Of a DNA stretch of 47,657 nucleotides, positions 45,738 through 47,657 are shown piece after piece. The stretch is from an uncultured Paraglaciecola sp. GTDB lineage: Bacteria > Pseudomonadota > Gammaproteobacteria > Enterobacterales > Alteromonadaceae. The stretch's first letter is position 1; each line of letters opens with the position of its first letter. Under the pieces are notes generated by a model. That model was not told where the DNA came from, made no database searches, and saw nothing but the letters and a program-made list of their open reading frames with translations. The stretch is from the NCBI RefSeq assembly GCF_937123705.1, contig NZ_CAKZKO010000121.1, positions 1-47,657 of the forward strand. Reading direction: 5' to 3'. The position numbers and the translations under genes were made by a program.

Positions 45738-47285
45738 TTAACTAGAATTAGTATAAATAGTGTTTCCCTCTTGGACAATTGTATTTAACTCCCGCACTTT
45801 AGGTTGATAAACATTTTTAAATTTATTTAATACCGATTCTTTTAATGTGATTTTAGTGCTGTTATCTAACTGTTTTGCATAGTTACTGTTATTCAAAAGC
45901 AAGATTTTTTTTCCTAGTACAACTCCTACAGTTTTATTGCACTCTTCATTATATTTATTTTTATATTTTTCCTTAAAATAAATATCACCAGCTTTAAATT
46001 CTGATTCGATATTTTTAATTGAAATTAGAAAATCAGTAAATGCCCTTTTTTCATTAGTGCTATTACTTTTAAACAACTTAGTGTTTGTCTGACGCATTGC
46101 TAATATAAATTTACCACTAAAATTAAACTGGTTCATTCGATTAGCAAGATCAGTCTCTGGATTGTCTTTTAGAAGAGTGTTTCCTTCGTGAAAAGCTTTG
46201 TATATTTTTCTTAAAAAGCGCCACTTAGTAACGCCAGCAAGGATACCAAACTTTTGATATGCACGTATCCCTGTAGCACAACGCCATGCATCAATTCTTT
46301 CCATAGCGTCATTTTCTGGTGCTCGTTCTCCGTCAGTTTTGATATCTTTAATGTATTGTTTAACAGCAACAGTCTTTACTAGATATTTAGTCATATAAGT
46401 CGTTGGCGCAGCAGCTTTTGGATCTTCTTTTTTAGTGCGAATAACATCCAGTTTTAATGCTTTGGCGGAATGTGAGAAATGTTTATGACACAAAGAAATA
46501 GTTTTATCCAAATTCTTTGGGGATACATATAATAAAACATGCCAATGCGCTGTGCCGTCGCGGTGTGGCTCGACAACTCTAAAGCCGAAGATATCGCCTT
46601 TAGATTTATATATTTTATTTGTACAACTAGATAGATCTTTACCAAAAGCTTCCCATTTTTTATTGATATATGCATGAGATTGTTTGGCATAGCTTCTATT
46701 CCAAGAGTTATGTCCATCACTTGGATTAGAATGAAATCTTGCTGGAGCCGTTATTGTAAGAAATAAGGCTTTGTATCCAAGATCTGTAGCAAGTTCCTGC
46801 ATTCCCAAACACATAACATATAGTTCACTAAAACGCTTACGAGAGTCCATTGTTAGCTCAATTAGCTGTTTCACACCATTTGGTGTGGGAATAGATTTAG
46901 TCATGAGAAACTCAAGACTAGCAGCTAAAGCTTTTTTTCTTATTTTGAGTGTTGCATCTCCTGCATAACTGATAGGTGCCTCACCGCCAATCACACGTTG
47001 AATTTGCTCATTGTGTAAACTCTCCCTCAAAACTAGCTTTAATAGTCTTCTTCTTATAAACGATGGGTTAATTAACCTTTTAAAGACATTCTTCTTAGAA
47101 TAAGGTAAAAACTCTTTTGTCCACCTACCGAGTACCTTTTCAATATTTTGCAAACCAAGTTCTTTAATTGAGTTCGCAAGTAAAAAAGCGGCTCCCCTAA
47201 AAAATTTCATTTCCTTATACCGATAACTTACTAAACAATTAGGAAGAGTAAATATCTCAATTTCTCTTTTTAATTCTTTTTTCAT
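45738..47285 (-). CDS. HUH rolling-circle replication endonuclease (phage gpA-like)
   Basis: A 515-residue protein. The HUH metal motif is H247-W248-H249 in GTAHWHVLLYV, and the nicking site is a twin tyrosine, Y297 and Y301 in TTYMTKYLVK, as in the phiX174/P2 gpA group. C-terminal to it is AMERIDAWRCATGIRAYQKFG, the wording of the gpA (PF05840) family. These enzymes nick a double-strand origin, stay bound to the 5' end and start rolling-circle replication. The rest (LFLTITAPARFHSNPSDGHN) also fits. AT-rich codon use sets it apart from rimO. It likely belongs to an integrated phage, phage satellite or plasmid-like element. The origin itself was not identified. Confidence 0.85.
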   Translation of the reverse strand: MKKELKREIEIFTLPNCLVSYRYKEMKFFRGAAFLLANSIKELGLQNIEKVLGRWTKEFLPYSKKNVFKRLINPSFIRRRLLKLVLRESLHNEQIQRVIGGEAPISYAGDATLKIRKKALAASLEFLMTKSIPTPNGVKQLIELTMDSRKRFSELYVMCLGMQELATDLGYKALFLTITAPARFHSNPSDGHNSWNRSYAKQSHAYINKKWEAFGKDLSSCTNKIYKSKGDIFGFRVVEPHRDGTAHWHVLLYVSPKNLDKTISLCHKHFSHSAKALKLDVIRTKKEDPKAAAPTTYMTKYLVKTVAVKQYIKDIKTDGERAPENDAMERIDAWRCATGIRAYQKFGILAGVTKWRFLRKIYKAFHEGNTLLKDNPETDLANRMNQFNFSGKFILAMRQTNTKLFKSNSTNEKRAFTDFLISIKNIESEFKAGDIYFKEKYKNKYNEECNKTVGVVLGKKILLLNNSNYAKQLDNSTKITLKESVLNKFKNVYQPKVRELNTIVQEGNTIYTNSS

Positions 47286-47437
47286 TAAAACCTTCTTAAT
47301 TTTGATTTATATTCAAATAATTTAATATACTAAATATATAATAATATTTAAAAAAATAAATATATTAAAATATATATTGATTTATATTTAAATGTATATT
47401 AAATTTAAAGTCAAGTTAAGTAAAAAGGTAAATTAAA
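47286..47437. promoter_or_regulatory. Extremely AT-rich divergent region with a direct repeat
   Basis: About 150 bp between the replication gene and a divergent small gene, with almost no G or C (the 60 bases from 47341 contain two G and no C). TGATTTATATTCAAAT (47303-47318) recurs with one mismatch as TGATTTATATTTAAAT (47378-47393). It presumably contains both promoters and is a natural target for H-NS-type binding. Confidence 0.5.
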
Positions 47438-47657
47438 ATGCAAATTCAAAAAGTAAAAGTATATTCAGTTTTAAATAGATATGGCTCGTCTAAAAAGACA
47501 GGTAAAGATTACAACTTCTATCAAGCATTAATAGAAGCTGGACAGAAAAGCTTTAAAAATGTTGAAGCGTTCGGAATAAAGTTAGATGAAATTTTTATCC
47601 CTGAATCTGAATTTGAAGCGCTCAAAAAGCATGGCGTTTTCCCTGTTGAATGTGAAG
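47438..47657 (+). CDS. Small gene of the AT-rich element, start only (runs off the window)
   Basis: A frame opens at ATG 47438, open to the window end (73 codons). AAAAGG precedes it by about 10 bp. The product starts MQIQKVKVYSVLNRYGSSKK and continues with a charged, Phe/Tyr-containing sequence and one Cys near the edge (FPVEC). It is not recognised. Position next to a rolling-circle replication gene would fit a single-strand-binding or accessory replication protein, but nothing in the sequence proves it. Confidence 0.55.
   Translation, partial: MQIQKVKVYSVLNRYGSSKKTGKDYNFYQALIEAGQKSFKNVEAFGIKLDEIFIPESEFEALKKHGVFPVECE

Overview
The window is about 47.7 kb of gammaproteobacterial DNA, most likely from an Alteromonadales marine bacterium of the Glaciecola/Paraglaciecola/Alteromonas type. 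This is inferred from the conserved block trp operon | rnm-yciO-scpA-scpB-rluB, from the abundance of methyl-accepting chemotaxis, PepSY/two-component, hybrid-sensor and RND genes, and from the moderate base composition. Nothing was searched in a database; all family calls come from reading motifs.

Left end (1-1415): the end of cytochrome b and nearly all of cytochrome c1 of a bc1 complex. Their sequence looks alphaproteobacterial. Near 1415 this block abuts, in mid-gene, a sensor-kinase gene that is also cut. Two genes broken at one point with a lineage change suggests a chimeric join (assembly or amplification artefact) or a recent recombination. From there on the window reads as one genome.

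1415-11100: a PepSY / response regulator / (broken) sensor kinase operon, a glycine-zipper envelope protein, a small lipoprotein, a 1370-residue one-protein hybrid two-component sensor (propeller, kinase, receiver, AraC domain), a divergent AraC-type HTH protein and an AT-rich lipoprotein with a PPC-like domain. The hybrid-sensor/AraC intergenic region holds four TGTC(C/T) repeats spaced 20-21 bp.

11100-22900: arfB and yciI; the complete tryptophan operon trpL-E-G-D-CF-B-A on the minus strand with a readable attenuator (leader peptide with three consecutive Trp codons, antiterminator and terminator); and divergently rnm-yciO-scpA-scpB-rluB.

23100-33800: a cache-type chemoreceptor, a repeat-built lipoprotein, a catabolic gene set (PhyH-type dioxygenase, class II aldolase, enolase-superfamily dehydratase), an RND/MMPL exporter with a lipoprotein-sorting-like periplasmic protein and an outer-membrane barrel, then an intergenic repeat cluster with several hairpins.

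33800-45250: glutathione-dependent formaldehyde detoxification (frmA-fghA), small envelope proteins, a beta-lactamase-fold serine hydrolase, an amidohydrolase/SDR pair beside an AEC carrier (a probable second sugar-acid catabolic set), a DUF2721 membrane protein, a PAS-containing Aer-like chemoreceptor and rimO.

45250-47657: a very AT-rich segment with an H-NS-family gene, a twin-tyrosine HUH rolling-circle replication endonuclease and the start of a divergent small gene. This looks like the edge of an integrated phage-like or plasmid-like element placed directly upstream of rimO; its other end lies outside the window.
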